From assembly GCF_047496725.1 (NCBI RefSeq), contig NC_132972.1, positions 3,712,001 through 3,776,000 on the forward strand: a stretch of DNA of 64,000 bases, read 5' to 3'. The position numbers were made by a program, and so were the translations under genes. The notes under the pieces were generated by a model. The model saw only the letters and a program-made list of their open reading frames with translations. It did no database searches and was not told the DNA's origin. This DNA is from Anoplolepis gracilipes. Taxonomy: Eukaryota; Arthropoda; Insecta; Hymenoptera; Formicidae. Shown one piece after another: positions 14,659 to 25,801 of the stretch. Each line of letters starts with the position of its first letter. Position 1 is the stretch's first letter.

Positions 14659-15140
14659 GTCTGTTTGAGAAATACAATGTAAGGCAAGACTACATAACAT
14701 TTTTAACTTTTTCTCAAACTCAAAATTCTCTTTTGTAATTTTCTTTTTTAATTCTATTTTGCCGAATTATATATAGCTAATAAAATATATAAAATATAAA
14801 TAAAATGTAAAATATAAAAATATAATATTATATAATAAAATATACTAAAATATAGATATAAATATAAAATATAAATAAATAATATTACATATAATAATAT
14901 TATAATATTATATAATAATAATAAATTATAAATAAAAAATGTAAAATATATGCATAAAATATAAAAAAATTTTACACACCATCTTCCTTTTAATATCAAT
15001 ACCAGTTTATTCAATTTGAGCAAGATTCTTCTACACTGTATCTCGATCGAAATAAATCAAGTTTCTAGTAAGATTTGCAGTTAGAGCCCTTCGTATAATT
15101 TCTAGTCGTGCATTCGATTGTAGAGAAGAAAGAAAATAAA
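13173..15140. other. Non-coding stretch with (TA)n and A/T-only sequence
   Basis: Holds a (TA)26 microsatellite at 14605-14656. It also holds a nearly pure A/T low-complexity block at about 14765-14965 made of TAAAATATAAA-like units, which produces a spurious Tyr/Leu/Ile-rich open frame on the minus strand. A CpG-richer patch lies at 14180-14420, with a minus-strand GTGAGTC donor-like site near 14200 but no convincing exon. Confidence 0.6.
14605..14656. repeat. (TA)26 microsatellite
   Basis: Uninterrupted TA run of about 52 bp. Confidence 0.97.
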
Positions 15141-15144
15141 AAGA

Positions 15145-15295
15145 ATGCAGTCTGTAATTAGCACGACCGCTTGGCGCGCGCAATTAGACGAAAGTGTCCA
15201 CGTGCGACGAACGGATGCAACGTCTTACCTGCCAGCTAACCGTAGCAGCTGTACTTGGCGGCAGTCTCGGAACTTGGAACGAGAATTGGAGCGTG

Positions 15296-15336
<41 letters not shown>

Positions 15337-15540
15337 GGATACGGTCGGAGAACATTTATTACAGCCGTACGACGCGCTGTGAAAAAGCTGTCCCCGCGAA
15401 AAAGCCGCGAAACGGAGCCGCATAACAGAACCGGCATGGTAGAACTTCTGGTTCTGTGACCGCGGATGCGTGCAGTTGATGCTTCTGTCGCAGCGAATAG
15501 GGTCGCTATCGAGACGAAGTCGCTGATATTTTTCACATCG
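15145..15540 (+). promoter_or_regulatory. CpG-rich region with (TC)n tract; possible promoter
   Basis: GC-rich, CpG-dense block inside AT-rich DNA, split by a (TC)n run at 15299-15336. It lies about 300 bp upstream of the 15844 exon. Composition and the CT/GA tract resemble the zone at 37.0-37.8 kb. Open frames across it on both strands depend on the dinucleotide repeat and are not believed. Role as a promoter or enhancer is inference. Confidence 0.35.
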
Positions 15541-15843
15541 ATGTTAGTACGCGTAAAATTGATGCTATATTGCCGTTAAGACGTTTTAACATTTTATAGA
15601 TATCGTTAATGTATTAATGTAAAATTTATTATATAGATTAAAATAAAAATCGATAAAATAAATTTATATATATTTATATTTATATATGAAAAAACGTGTA
15701 TAAGATGATAAAACTCTTATTTTTGTAATGATAAAATTGTTTTTAGCTACTGACAAAATTAATAATTAATATTGTTTCGATTTGAAAAGTTTTTCTTTAA
15801 ATAACATCTCGACTAATTTAAATACGATTTTCTTCTGTTACAG

Positions 15844-15906
15844 GTGAGTCTAAAAGCAGATCCTTACCTAGAACTACTCAATTAGAACGAGATCATAAGG
15901 TTCGAG
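15844..15906 (+). CDS. 63-nt phase-1 cassette exon or recursive-splicing exon
   Basis: A pyrimidine tract and TTACAG acceptor precede base 15844, and a strong GAG|GTGAGT donor follows base 15906. Read with one base carried in (phase 1), the exon is open for 20 codons (ESKSRSLPR..., ending ...DHKVR) and leaves in phase 1, so it can be included or skipped without shifting frame. The other two frames contain stops. The exon itself begins GTGAGT, so the acceptor abuts a perfect donor. That is the layout of a recursive-splicing exon, in which the first six bases act as a regenerated 5' splice site. Parent gene not recognised. The 39039-39921 exon on the same strand ends in the same phase. Confidence 0.55.
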
Positions 15907-18900
15907 GTGAGTAGTCAAGCGGTCTTAATTAGTTGATTTTTTTAATAAATTTTCTTGCGATTATTATTTTCTTTTTTATTTCACATACAACAAAATATTT
16001 GTTGGGCTAGTTAGAAAATTAATTGACAAAATTATCATGTGTATCAAAATTGGGAGTTAAAAATCTTATATTGTGTAAGCTCGAAGAATGTATATTTTAT
16101 TAATGTCTTGATTATAATTGAGCAAGTCAATCTATATTATTCAAACTTTTAATGTCCTGCCTACTCACGCTAAATCATTACACTCGTCATTAGCATACGG
16201 CCTACACTTATCGCCTCTGTAATTTTTGCACAGAACAATACCATTCCATTGAATAAGATGACAATGATCGTTTATAATAACGACTACATATATAATGTTG
16301 TACCAGAATAAAATCGTGTCTTTGTCTTTGTCAACTTTACCTTGACACTTCGGCTTGAAAGAAGAATAGTGTTCTAATTATAAGCACTTGAATGCGCGAT
16401 AATATGTTAATTCAAGTAAATGTCAAGATAATATGTCTTTGCAGAAGTTATGTGCTTGCAAAGACGGCGAAGTAATAAAAAATCCTATATATAATATTAT
16501 ATTTATATTATAGTAATAACAGAATTTAAGAGATGCAAAAACACAAATATATAATAATCCTTGCAAGATCTCGTAATATAATATATTTAATTAACAAGTT
16601 AATTATGAAAAATGAGAAAATTCTGGTTTGATTGGTACTTTGTGAATGATATCATGCCCGAGTTACGTTATACAACTAAGATTCAATGCAAGATGACGTC
16701 AATTATACAACGGTAATAGAGAGAAAGTGTAATGACAATGCACATTGTCCAGTTCTGATTCGCTACTGTGTATCTGTAAAGCACATTGTTAAAGTATACA
16801 CTATCATATACAGAAGAAAAATCGATTGCAAGGCCGGAATTTTGTAGGCGTGAAGATAATGATTGGATTAATAATTCATTAATTAAGCGCGTAAACACCT
16901 TGGCATTTTTGTTAGTATTATTATAAATAACAATCATCTTGCTAATCAACGAATAATAATGCTATTGTAAAAGTATGAAAAAATTTATTTATTAATATTA
17001 GTATAGAAGAATTAATAGAAGAAGAAAATATAAAATAATTATTTTCTTTTATGAGAGAGAAAAGTAATTTTGCTACATAATTATTATATATATTGTTAGG
17101 TAGTAAATATTTGAATGTTGACCAGGGATCTTGATATATGAAAATGCATTAAAATGCAAGAAAAATTTATCCCATTTATCCCACTTGTATGTTATATATC
17201 CGCGAAGTCGATTTTTTTCATTTCGCGAGACTTTCCTCACATTTTTTATTTTCCACATTTTTCGCAATTGCGTTGCCCGAATCAGCGACACGAGAATGGA
17301 ATTTACGATAGGTAGGAACGTGCTGACGTGTTTTTACATACTTTTCTGGCATTTTCTTCTAACACATTCGTACCGTAAAAATTTAATTTATTCTCTGGTC
17401 GGTTAAATTAGATTTTTTATTTTCGTTTACCGCACTTTGCACCGACGATTTCCAGTTTAGTAAAAATGGCGGTTCTATGATAATATTTTATTTATATTAT
17501 TCGTAATATTTTCGCAACTAGTTCATGAATATTGATGCAAACGTTTCATGAATACTCGATTTGACAGCAATCGAATCAATTACATAATAAATTCGAATAA
17601 TAACATTTTATAGAAGAAATATATATAATTGATATTCTTAAACATTTTACAAAATATTTATCCGTTATATACCTATGTATATATTGATTATAAATGTATA
17701 TATAAATAAATCGATTAGTTATACATATATAACAGATAAATATTTTGTGAAGTGTTTAAGAATTATATCTAAAAAAGAATATGTTATTATGATTTTATTA
17801 TGATTAAATAACAAATACTTATATATTGATATTATTTAGATTCTAGATTAGAATATTGTTTTATGAAGGACAAGTATAAGATATTTACGTTATCAAACGT
17901 TGGATATGTCAAAACCAGAAACTGTTGTAACGCAGAATGTAACTTTATCGACATTGTGCTCGATATAGGAGAGTCTGCAGACTAGCATGTAGCGTCAGAG
18001 ACGGCTTACATTGGAAACGTTGGAGCGGTGAAAGCTAGTGTTGGATAAAACAGAAATCTTCTACAATCAGTAACTCTAACATGTGACATGACATTAATTA
18101 TATAAATATTTTTCCTACAATTTAACACTAGATATATTATCGAATATAATATTTATTTAAATAAAAAAAAATTTACATGTATATACTTGAAAAAATTGGA
18201 AAGCATCCAAATAATAAAAATAAAAGAATTTGTTATTGTGCAGGAATAAAACTTAAAACAATCAAAAAATTACAGTTTCTTTTTGCAAATTTTATTTATT
18301 AAACTTATTAATTTCTTTATAACAACTTATGGAATTATTATATTTGAAATTATCTATAATACGATAATTTTACTTTTTAATTAAGTATACATTTTTTGCA
18401 GAAACAGAATTTTTTTCTTGCGACACTTTTGTTAATGAAGTTTTATAAAAAAAAAATTATTTCTATCTTTATATATACAACGGAAGGAATAGCTTGACGA
18501 TCAAAGCATACAAGACTGTCAATAATAATTACGTATTGAGTACGTCGTCATATTGAGAATTCGAGATACTTGAACTATCATGTCGAGCTTTCTATGTCGG
18601 GTTCTTTCAACGCGTATGTTCGTCATGTCGTGGATGAAGAGCCATTTAACGGTCATACATCCCCTACAAGGCAAGCGATGAAGATCACGGTCGGATCTTC
18701 GTATATGGCCGTCCATTCGTCGGATCATTGACCGTGTGAGGTGATACCGTATTCTTCAGCTTGACGCTCGCGCATGCAGGCAAATCAATTTCCACTTAGA
18801 GTCCGCTTAAAGTTGCTTCCTACTTGTTCCGCCCGTAAACGCGTTATACCTTTCTATCCATCCGCGATGTAATCCTTGCTTATGCCCGCACGACGGCCGG

Positions 18901-20600
18901 TTAGCAGGATCGCGTGACTTTTACAGAAATTGCTTGCCGTCCTGGCTAACGATCTTGATTCCCGCTATTCATTAAGCTCACCCCCGCGGAAATTAAGCGC
19001 TCCCTTTTTAAGATCCGATCTCTATCCGAGCGTCCACGTCGGTGGTCTGTATCATTCATATCCGCGATTTATCTCCGTTTCATTGCGAATCTAATCGCTA
19101 AAATCTATAAGAGATCAGCAGAGATTACTATATAGTATTGTTTCTTGATTGGTTTGTAATAATTGCTTGTAATAATTCTTAGGTTTGAATATTAAAATCG
19201 TTAACTGTTTTGCTAAATAAATTTTTTGAATTTTCGCATTTAATGATTAGAAAAAAATAGGAAATTAGAATTATATATATTTTACTAATATTTTACTATG
19301 GAAAAAAAAATTGAATTTTACTTAGAAACATCATTTGGATATTCTCTAAGATTTTTATTGTTACGTATATCTTATAGAGTTTTTTTTTTATGTATTTTCA
19401 TTATTCCATTGAAGAGTAATTAAATGATGCTAGATTTTACGTATATGAGATGTAAACGATATTTTCCGTAAATTAATTGACTGCAGTCGAATGGACAAAT
19501 GTTACATCGATTTTGCTTGGAGTCAGATTATACAGAAAAGTCAGTAATAATATCAATCGGCAATTTACAGTTGCTCTGTAAGATCGCATTAACACACTGT
19601 TCACGGTTATATTTTCTCTTAAATCTCACTTCTTTCCCACGTTTCGTCTACCAACTTTCATCTATCTTTCAGCAAAGTAACGCGCTTATTCAACGTCATA
19701 ATATTATCCCGCCTAAATGCCCTTAGATCTTCCACTTTGCGCTAAGTGGCTTTTGCTGCGCGGTAGTCACATTTTAGAAAAATTTATCCGCTTGCGGTTA
19801 ACTTATGAGTGCGGTTGAGGCCGTAATTTCATAGATCTCGGTTTATATAAATAGCCCGGTGTATACTTAACGACAAACAAGAAATGTAACAGTCCTCCTG
19901 GAGAATAATATTACTGTATGTTATTAAAAATGTGCGTTTCGATGTTTATACAATACATTTTAACGAAATCTTATTATTTATTATTTGCTTTTACTTGGAC
20001 ATTGAGTAATTAATAATAATGTGTTGCGAAAGATAAGTTCTTGATTAATCTCATAATAATCTCCGCCATGTTTTCATTCGTTCCGACTGATTGACAGCAG
20101 AATGGAAAATTTATTACGGAAACATGAGAAGAGGGCAATATATCGAGAGAAGCCTGTATGTCTGACAATGAGATTCTGCAATGTCACGAACAACATGGCG
20201 CATAATGCTGTACGCGTCGCGAAAGAGAGAGAAAGTGTTGTAACAGGAATTACACAACGATTGAATGACCACCTAACCGTTACCAACACGCGCGATTTCA
20301 CACTCACAAATTAATCTTCTCCTTTCAATTTGTAAGGATAATTGCCAGTGTGCGCGATAGGGGATTTTTGCGTTATCAGTTTGCGTTTTCTTTTGTAGTC
20401 GGGGCGCGAAGCGATTGCTTGCATCGCATCCTTGCATCCTCCAGGCTTGCTAAAACCAGGCATCCTCCGCGGTTGCATAGTCACGTATTTTCCGTCCCTC
20501 GAAGTCTGTCTCTTTCTTTCACGAACTCGTTTCTCTCTCACTACCAATTCTTGACTCTGGGATGTGACATATTTCGGTATCTTTTTATATTGACAAGAAA
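15907..20600. other. Intron-like non-coding stretch
   Basis: AT-rich, with a GC-richer island at about 18560-19060 that has no paired splice sites or long frame and is a candidate conserved non-coding element. Contains the inverted repeat at 17633-17763. No exon is supported. Confidence 0.55.
17633..17763. repeat. Inverted repeat, about 38-bp arms
   Basis: ATTCTTAAACATTTTACAAA and the following bases (17633-17671) pair with 17726-17763 with a few mismatches. The spacer of about 55 bp is itself AT-rich and partly self-complementary. Probable small foldback or MITE remnant. Confidence 0.75.
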
Positions 20601-20664
20601 ATCAGGGAGAGAAATATTAAAAATTTAATTCAATCAGAGAGAGAAATATTAAAAATTTAATTCA
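20601..20664. repeat. Two tandem copies of a 32-bp unit
   Basis: Unit 20601-20632 is repeated at 20633-20664 with one G/A difference (GGGAGA versus GAGAGA near the start). The second copy is also the outer part of the left arm of the adjacent inverted repeat. Confidence 0.9.
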
Positions 20665-20890
20665 ATTATTAGCACCATGAAATGACAAATTTAGTAATTT
20701 ATATGCATATACGTATATTTCAATATCATAAATGTATATATTTTTTTACTTTTACATATAACATTGCACAATGTTATATGTAAAAGTAAAAAAATATATA
20801 CATTTATGATATTGAAATATACGTATATGCATATAAATTACTAAATTTGTCATTCTATAGTGCTAATAATTGAATTAAATTTTTAATTAT
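20645..20890. repeat. Large inverted repeat, about 115-bp arms, 2-nt loop
   Basis: The arms meet at ACATTG-CA-CAATGT (20761-20774). They are reverse complements out to about 20645 and 20890, apart from a cluster of changes around 20675-20685/20855-20862 and a small indel at the outer end. Non-coding. Looks like a MITE-type or hairpin element. Confidence 0.88.
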
Positions 20891-21621
20891 AATATTTCGA
20901 CTCGAAAATTCGCTATATATTTTTGTTTTTAAATTTTTAATATCTCTGTAATTATATTGCATATACATACATATATTATACATGCCTATATCTATTTTCG
21001 ATAAACTATATTATTTATTTGATTAAAAAAAATATATTCTCTCTCTCTCTCTCTTCTCCGTAAATTATAAATATGTTTACCTAAAATTTTAGATACGATA
21101 ATAATTCAAATAAATTATGTTGCATATTAAAAATCAAATATTAAAACGAGCGATAAGAATGTAAGAAAAACCTGACACAAATGTGAAAAGGTTCTTTTAT
21201 AGAGATAATATATTGGTTACTTATATGTTCAGTGAGTTTTCTCTGTTTTCATTAGGTCTTTGCGCATATTATATATAGATATCCCAGTCTGTTCAGCTTA
21301 TGTTCGGTTGACATGGTGTCCTCTCCCTTCTCTGTTTTTCTTGTGGGTTTCTTATTACTGAGAATATTCAGGCGCTCTCCGTTTACATGTGACATGTATA
21401 TTTTATCATGCCTTGTCTCTTTTTTTTGGTTTTGTTAAGTACCTCGTTTCCTATTTCTTTATTTATCTTTCTTTCTCTGACTTACTATCAAAAAAATTCT
21501 TTTCTCCATTCCTTTTTTCCACTTTAATATATATATAATATATACACACAAAATAAATTTCACATCCTTTGCTTCTTCTATTATATTTCCAATCAAAAAC
21601 ATAATACGTTTTAGAAACGTG

Positions 21622-21652
<31 letters not shown>

Positions 21653-23045
21653 ATTTTATGTAGTAAAAATAAAATTTATACTAAAAGAAATTTTTGTTTT
21701 AAATTGAATTCATAGATGTTGTTTACATAGAATTGTAGGATTTAATTTATAGATATTCTATTTATAATTAAGTTAAAATCCAAACATTGTTTTATTAGAC
21801 TAACTACTTTTTTTTATTAAACTACATGTTACGTATTTAATATATAATTACATATTTAATAAATAAGAGTAAAGGTGAGAGAGAGACATAGCATGATTAT
21901 TCGCTGTTTTGTCATTGTTTTCTATCACTGCTAATTATACTAAAGTCAAATTATAATATATACGATGAGGAATATAAAACAAATTGAAGACATGCAGTTT
22001 ATGCGAATCGCGCCTCATACCTATTACTTTGATATGCTCTGGCAAAAAGCGATTTACCGCTTGTCATAATTATCGTGCATAAATTACAGTGCAATCGCCT
22101 TATACTACGCATCAATACGAGCTTGTGCGCGCGGTAGTGAATTAATACCTGTCGACGATACCAGAGATACAAGCTCTTCCAGAACACACCTTATATCTCT
22201 CGAGCGCGATATCCTGGAAGTGATAGAAAAAAACCTTTACCAAGCATTCACACATACACTCAACGTATTTGATCTTAAAGTTTATTCCGAGCGATATACA
22301 TAACTGTTAACTGCTGACACTGTTTCTCCACTAATTACTCCGCGTTAAATCACTCTTACATCACAAACAGAATATCGATCCACCCACGGATGCTGAAGAT
22401 AAAGTAGGAGATAAAAAACAATAGCTAAAAGTGGTTTTACAGTTATTATTACTAATTGGTTTGATTATTGTCTTTATGAAAAAAAGATGGAATATTTCTG
22501 TATTGATAAAAATTTGCTCAGGTACAATATTTTTTTATTTGTATAATTTAAATTTAATATTTGCAGTTTTTGCATTGAAGTAAAATAATTATTTAACAGT
22601 TACAGGCAATACAAATTTCTTGATAAAAACAAATTTCCAGTGATATGATACATATATTACGATAGTAATAACAATTACGGGTTTTTCTTTATTTATACTC
22701 CTGCATTTCATATATGTCTCTTATCACAACAAATCTGTATAATAAAAATTTTTAATCAATTTTTCATTGAGAATAAGAAATTTTCTCCCATTCTTTTTAC
22801 ATACAAAATCATCATACATAATAATAGTTGTAATATATTGAATATAAACTTTCAATGAATATTACTGATTTGTTTTGTAATTCTTAGGAAAACATATTTA
22901 AAAGCGCCTTAAATGAAACTGTAAAAAATATTATAAGTAAGAACTTTTGAAATTAACTTATTAAGTTTTCCAAGTATTTCTTGTATATCAATAGTACGTC
23001 ATTTTTATCAGTTGTGTGCAGGAAGATTAAGGTTGAACAGTATTT
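20891..23045. other. AT-rich non-coding stretch with CT tracts
   Basis: Contains (CT)n at 21039-21052 and 21626-21652. No exon or conserved motif was seen. Confidence 0.55.
21626..21652. repeat. (CT)n microsatellite
   Basis: Uninterrupted CT run of about 27 bp. Confidence 0.95.
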
Positions 23046-23545
23046 GTGGTATTTCTAAACATCGAAGAGAGTATTCTGATACGAAGAGGAGCGTGGAATT
23101 TTTATCTCGTGAACGAGCGTGCACAGGATACGACGGATAAAGGGAGGAGTCGGGGATGCTGCCGAGAAACGTGCGACACGGCTACTTTAAACGGCACGTT
23201 GTCAATTTTTTTTTTTTTTTTTTTTTTTATTCAGGACCCGTTGTCGCGACGAATGCGTTCGATGCAAATTCTCGCGTTCGCCTTCGGAGGTAACGGAAGT
23301 CGCGCTCTCATACACGGCCGTGTGGATCCGTTATATTTCCTGCCCGACGCCAAGCGTTCCGGCGCCTCCGCCACGTGCGTTCGTATTAATTCACGCGAGC
23401 GTTCCCCATGTAAATCCCGCCGCCCGGGGCCGTGTGCCGCTTTCAAGCCCGGAATAAAGCGCGCTTCTGGGAACGCGTGAGCTTTATTCCGACGAGCTCT
23501 CCTTACTGTAGTGCAAACTGGCTCTCGGTGACCGTTAAACGGCAC
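23046..23545. other. GC-rich non-coding island
   Basis: CpG-dense block (for example GCCGCCCGGGGCCG around 23418) interrupted by a 23-bp T run at 23206-23228. Overlapping open frames exist on both strands, as expected for stop-poor GC-rich DNA. The plus frame needs to read through the poly-T, and no flanking splice sites support it. Candidate enhancer, conserved non-coding element, or exon of an unknown gene. Confidence 0.4.
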
Positions 23546-23783
23546 AAGAGTCATCTTTCTCTAAAGATACATTCTGAAGATATTCAACATTAAAAAGATC
23601 GGCCAATTTTCTGAATGTTTTTTGTATGAAATCCTTCCTTTTCATTAATTAGATTTTGTAATTTTTTGCGAGTAACAGCATCAAGCAAAATTTTTATGTA
23701 AAAATTTCTTGAAAAATGTAATTTACCAATTTAATTAATCAGTTATATAAATTCATTTATATAAATTATTTAATTAAATAATT

Positions 23784-23790
<7 letters not shown>

Positions 23791-23831
<41 letters not shown>
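23791..23831. repeat. (AT)n microsatellite
   Basis: Uninterrupted AT run of about 40 bp. Confidence 0.97.
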
Positions 23832-23833
<2 letters not shown>

Positions 23834-24579
23834 AACTATGTTAGAAATGTTTAATTTAGCTACAACAAAGGAAGGTTTAAAGGTTCATGCAAATTATTTC
23901 ATGTGGTAAAGTGGATATGTTTAATATAGAATCCAGCAATCCGCTGGAAATGCAGAAACAGCCTGGTATTCGCTCCAAATTTAGATTCCGTTACCGAGCA
24001 GACATATCCTCGGCGTATTTCGGCATATTATGTTTGACGTTCCGGAAATAAAGCCGTCTTCTAACATCGCGCGAACGAGCGAGCATTTACATGCAATGAC
24101 TTCCGCTTGGTTTTGTTTATTTCACTGTTATCGTTGGTATCGTATAGTCTGCGATCGTTGCATGTGGAGAACCACAAAGTAAAAGTGTTTGATCGTACGT
24201 CGATTTAATATGCGAAAAGGAAATATTGATTTGTTATGTGGCTCATTTATCGTATATTTATTGGAAACAAATTATCAAACACGAAAATGTTATTTTTGTG
24301 TTATAATTAATTAATCCAACAGCTAATTTAAATTAGTAGGTTACAGTTTTGACTATTTCAAAGCGGTTAAAAAAATCTGCAAAAATTTATACATATTTCA
24401 ATAACGTTTATTAGAAAATGATGATACAACAAAGGTTAAAAAATAAGTTTTAAATATTTTTTATCGATTAAAGCAGTATATTTTTATTGTTAAAATATAA
24501 TTCAATAAAATTAAAATCAAACTTATATATGACTTTTAAAGAATAACATAACACGTTCTTGATTTCTTACGTTTTTTTT

Positions 24580-24585
24580 TTTATT
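24580..24585 (-). terminator. Polyadenylation signal AATAAA
   Basis: On the minus strand AATAAA lies about 25 bases after the TGA stop of the 24610-24803 exon and is followed by an A-rich stretch. This gives a very short 3' UTR and marks the likely 3' end of the minus-strand gene. Confidence 0.6.
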
Positions 24586-24609
24586 TTAAAATATTTTCGT
24601 GTACATAGA

Positions 24610-24803
24610 TCATTGCTTTTGGGCTTTCCTAAATGCTTGTTCTTTCAATCTTCTTCTAGAAACTTCAGCTAACCATTCCTGCTTCGTACCACAAAATGAT
24701 TTTGGTTGTCTTTCATCTATTTTTTCATTATATGTTTCCCATTTTGTCAAAAAATATTTTCCTAAATCACACTGAGGCCATGGTTTAACCTTACAAGCCT
24801 CCT
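24610..24803 (-). CDS. Terminal coding exon of unrecognised minus-strand gene
   Basis: The acceptor ATAATAG precedes base 24803. The frame enters in phase 1 (two bases complete a Lys codon begun by the previous exon) and runs 63 codons to TGA at 24610. The peptide has aromatic and Cys residues (KPWPQCDLGKYFLTKWE early, then a Lys/Arg-rich helix-like tail ending KAQKQ). Its codon composition looks coding rather than random. It pairs exactly with the phase-1 donor at 25196. The CDLGKYFLTKW stretch resembles CDNLDKQLKTW in the exon at 28719-28821. No family was recognised; the short exon was missed by length-based searching. Confidence 0.8.
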
Positions 24804-25195
24804 CTATTATGAAATAAAATAAAAGAATGCATTAACTAAAAATTCACATTACTATCATATATAAAAACTATTAATTAGTGATATTATCTCTAATCTTTTT
24901 CTGGCTAAATATAACATTATTATGATTTATAAATTATTACATACTTAATAAATAAATAATTATTATTATAAAATAATATAATAAATATTATTAAATAAAT
25001 TAAATAAATCATTATGATTATATAATGCAGGATATTTTTTGAATATTTGCCGAATTAAAAAAAGGAGTAAATTAATTAGAAAAACTACTATGCTTTGTAA
25101 CTGAATTTTGTCAAGCAAGATATGTTTAGGAAATTGCATTTGTTTAACTATTTCAATATTAGATCATATTTTGTTATTATACGCTTCATGCATAC

Positions 25196-25409
25196 TGCCG
25201 CATAAAGTGCGCGGACAATCGTGTTGAAGGCCATTCCGGCGATAACAGTCACAGTTGGTATAAAGTGTGCCCGCACGCAGCTCTATCGACTTGACTTTTT
25301 TAAGATGTTTCTTTTTGCGAGTGAAAGATTTTTGTGGTTTAACACTGAACGCCGCTGGTTTCGATATTTGTTTCCCTCGACTTTTTTCAGAATATAAGCT
25401 GATTGTTTC
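25196..25409 (-). CDS. Internal coding exon of unrecognised minus-strand gene
   Basis: The acceptor TGTTTTCAG precedes base 25409 and the donor GGCA|GTATGC follows base 25196. The frame enters in phase 0 and leaves in phase 1 after 71 codons, matching the 24803 acceptor. The peptide is strongly basic in the middle (TRKKKHLKKVK) and ends in a Cys cluster (NCDCYRRNGLQHDCPRTLC). RNGLQ-x-x-C is repeated in the neighbouring large exon. No ATG opens the frame, so an upstream exon is needed. Phase-compatible partners are the exon at 28719-28821 (leaves in phase 0) and a short ATG exon candidate at 27253-27294 (MSAREDEINIRPSE, donor GAG|GTACGA, phase 0). Confidence 0.8.
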
Positions 25410-25801
25410 CTGAAAACACAATATTTCGATCGTTATTGTTATCTGTTAGAGTTAGATATTTCCAAATATGTTTACTATAATTATTTGTAAACATATTTAA
25501 TTTTTGCATAAATTATTTAATTGCGATATTTATAGACGCATTAACTTTTTAGAGTTTTAAGTGTACGTAAAATAATATTTTTTATTTTGAAATAATGCAA
25601 TAATGTTATAATAATAATGTTATAATATTCTTTTATTTTCAAAATTTTTGTGATTACATTTATTATAAGATACGAAGAAAATATTATATATTAACAATTT
25701 GAAATATGATATACTTTGTGTATAAACGTTTTTAAACAATTAGAAATATAATTATTTTCCGATTTTTGCTGATATTAATTTCTCAAATCTAACAATAAGT
25801 A
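25410..25801. other. Intron between the minus-strand exons
   Basis: AT-rich, with stops in all minus frames and no internal exon seen. On the minus strand an AATAAA occurs near 25655-25662, so transcripts carrying the large upstream exon could alternatively end here. Confidence 0.6.

Noticed and set aside
14754..15023. 89-codon hydrophobic minus-strand frame
   Set aside because: Entirely from A/T low-complexity repeats; a false membrane-protein look.
15145..15459. Overlapping frames of 60-100 codons on both strands
   Set aside because: All depend on the (TC)n repeat, encoding Leu-Ser or Arg-Glu runs.
23046..23480. 144-codon plus-strand frame
   Set aside because: Reads through a poly-T run as poly-Phe and is matched by a long frame on the minus strand; typical of GC-rich DNA with few stops.
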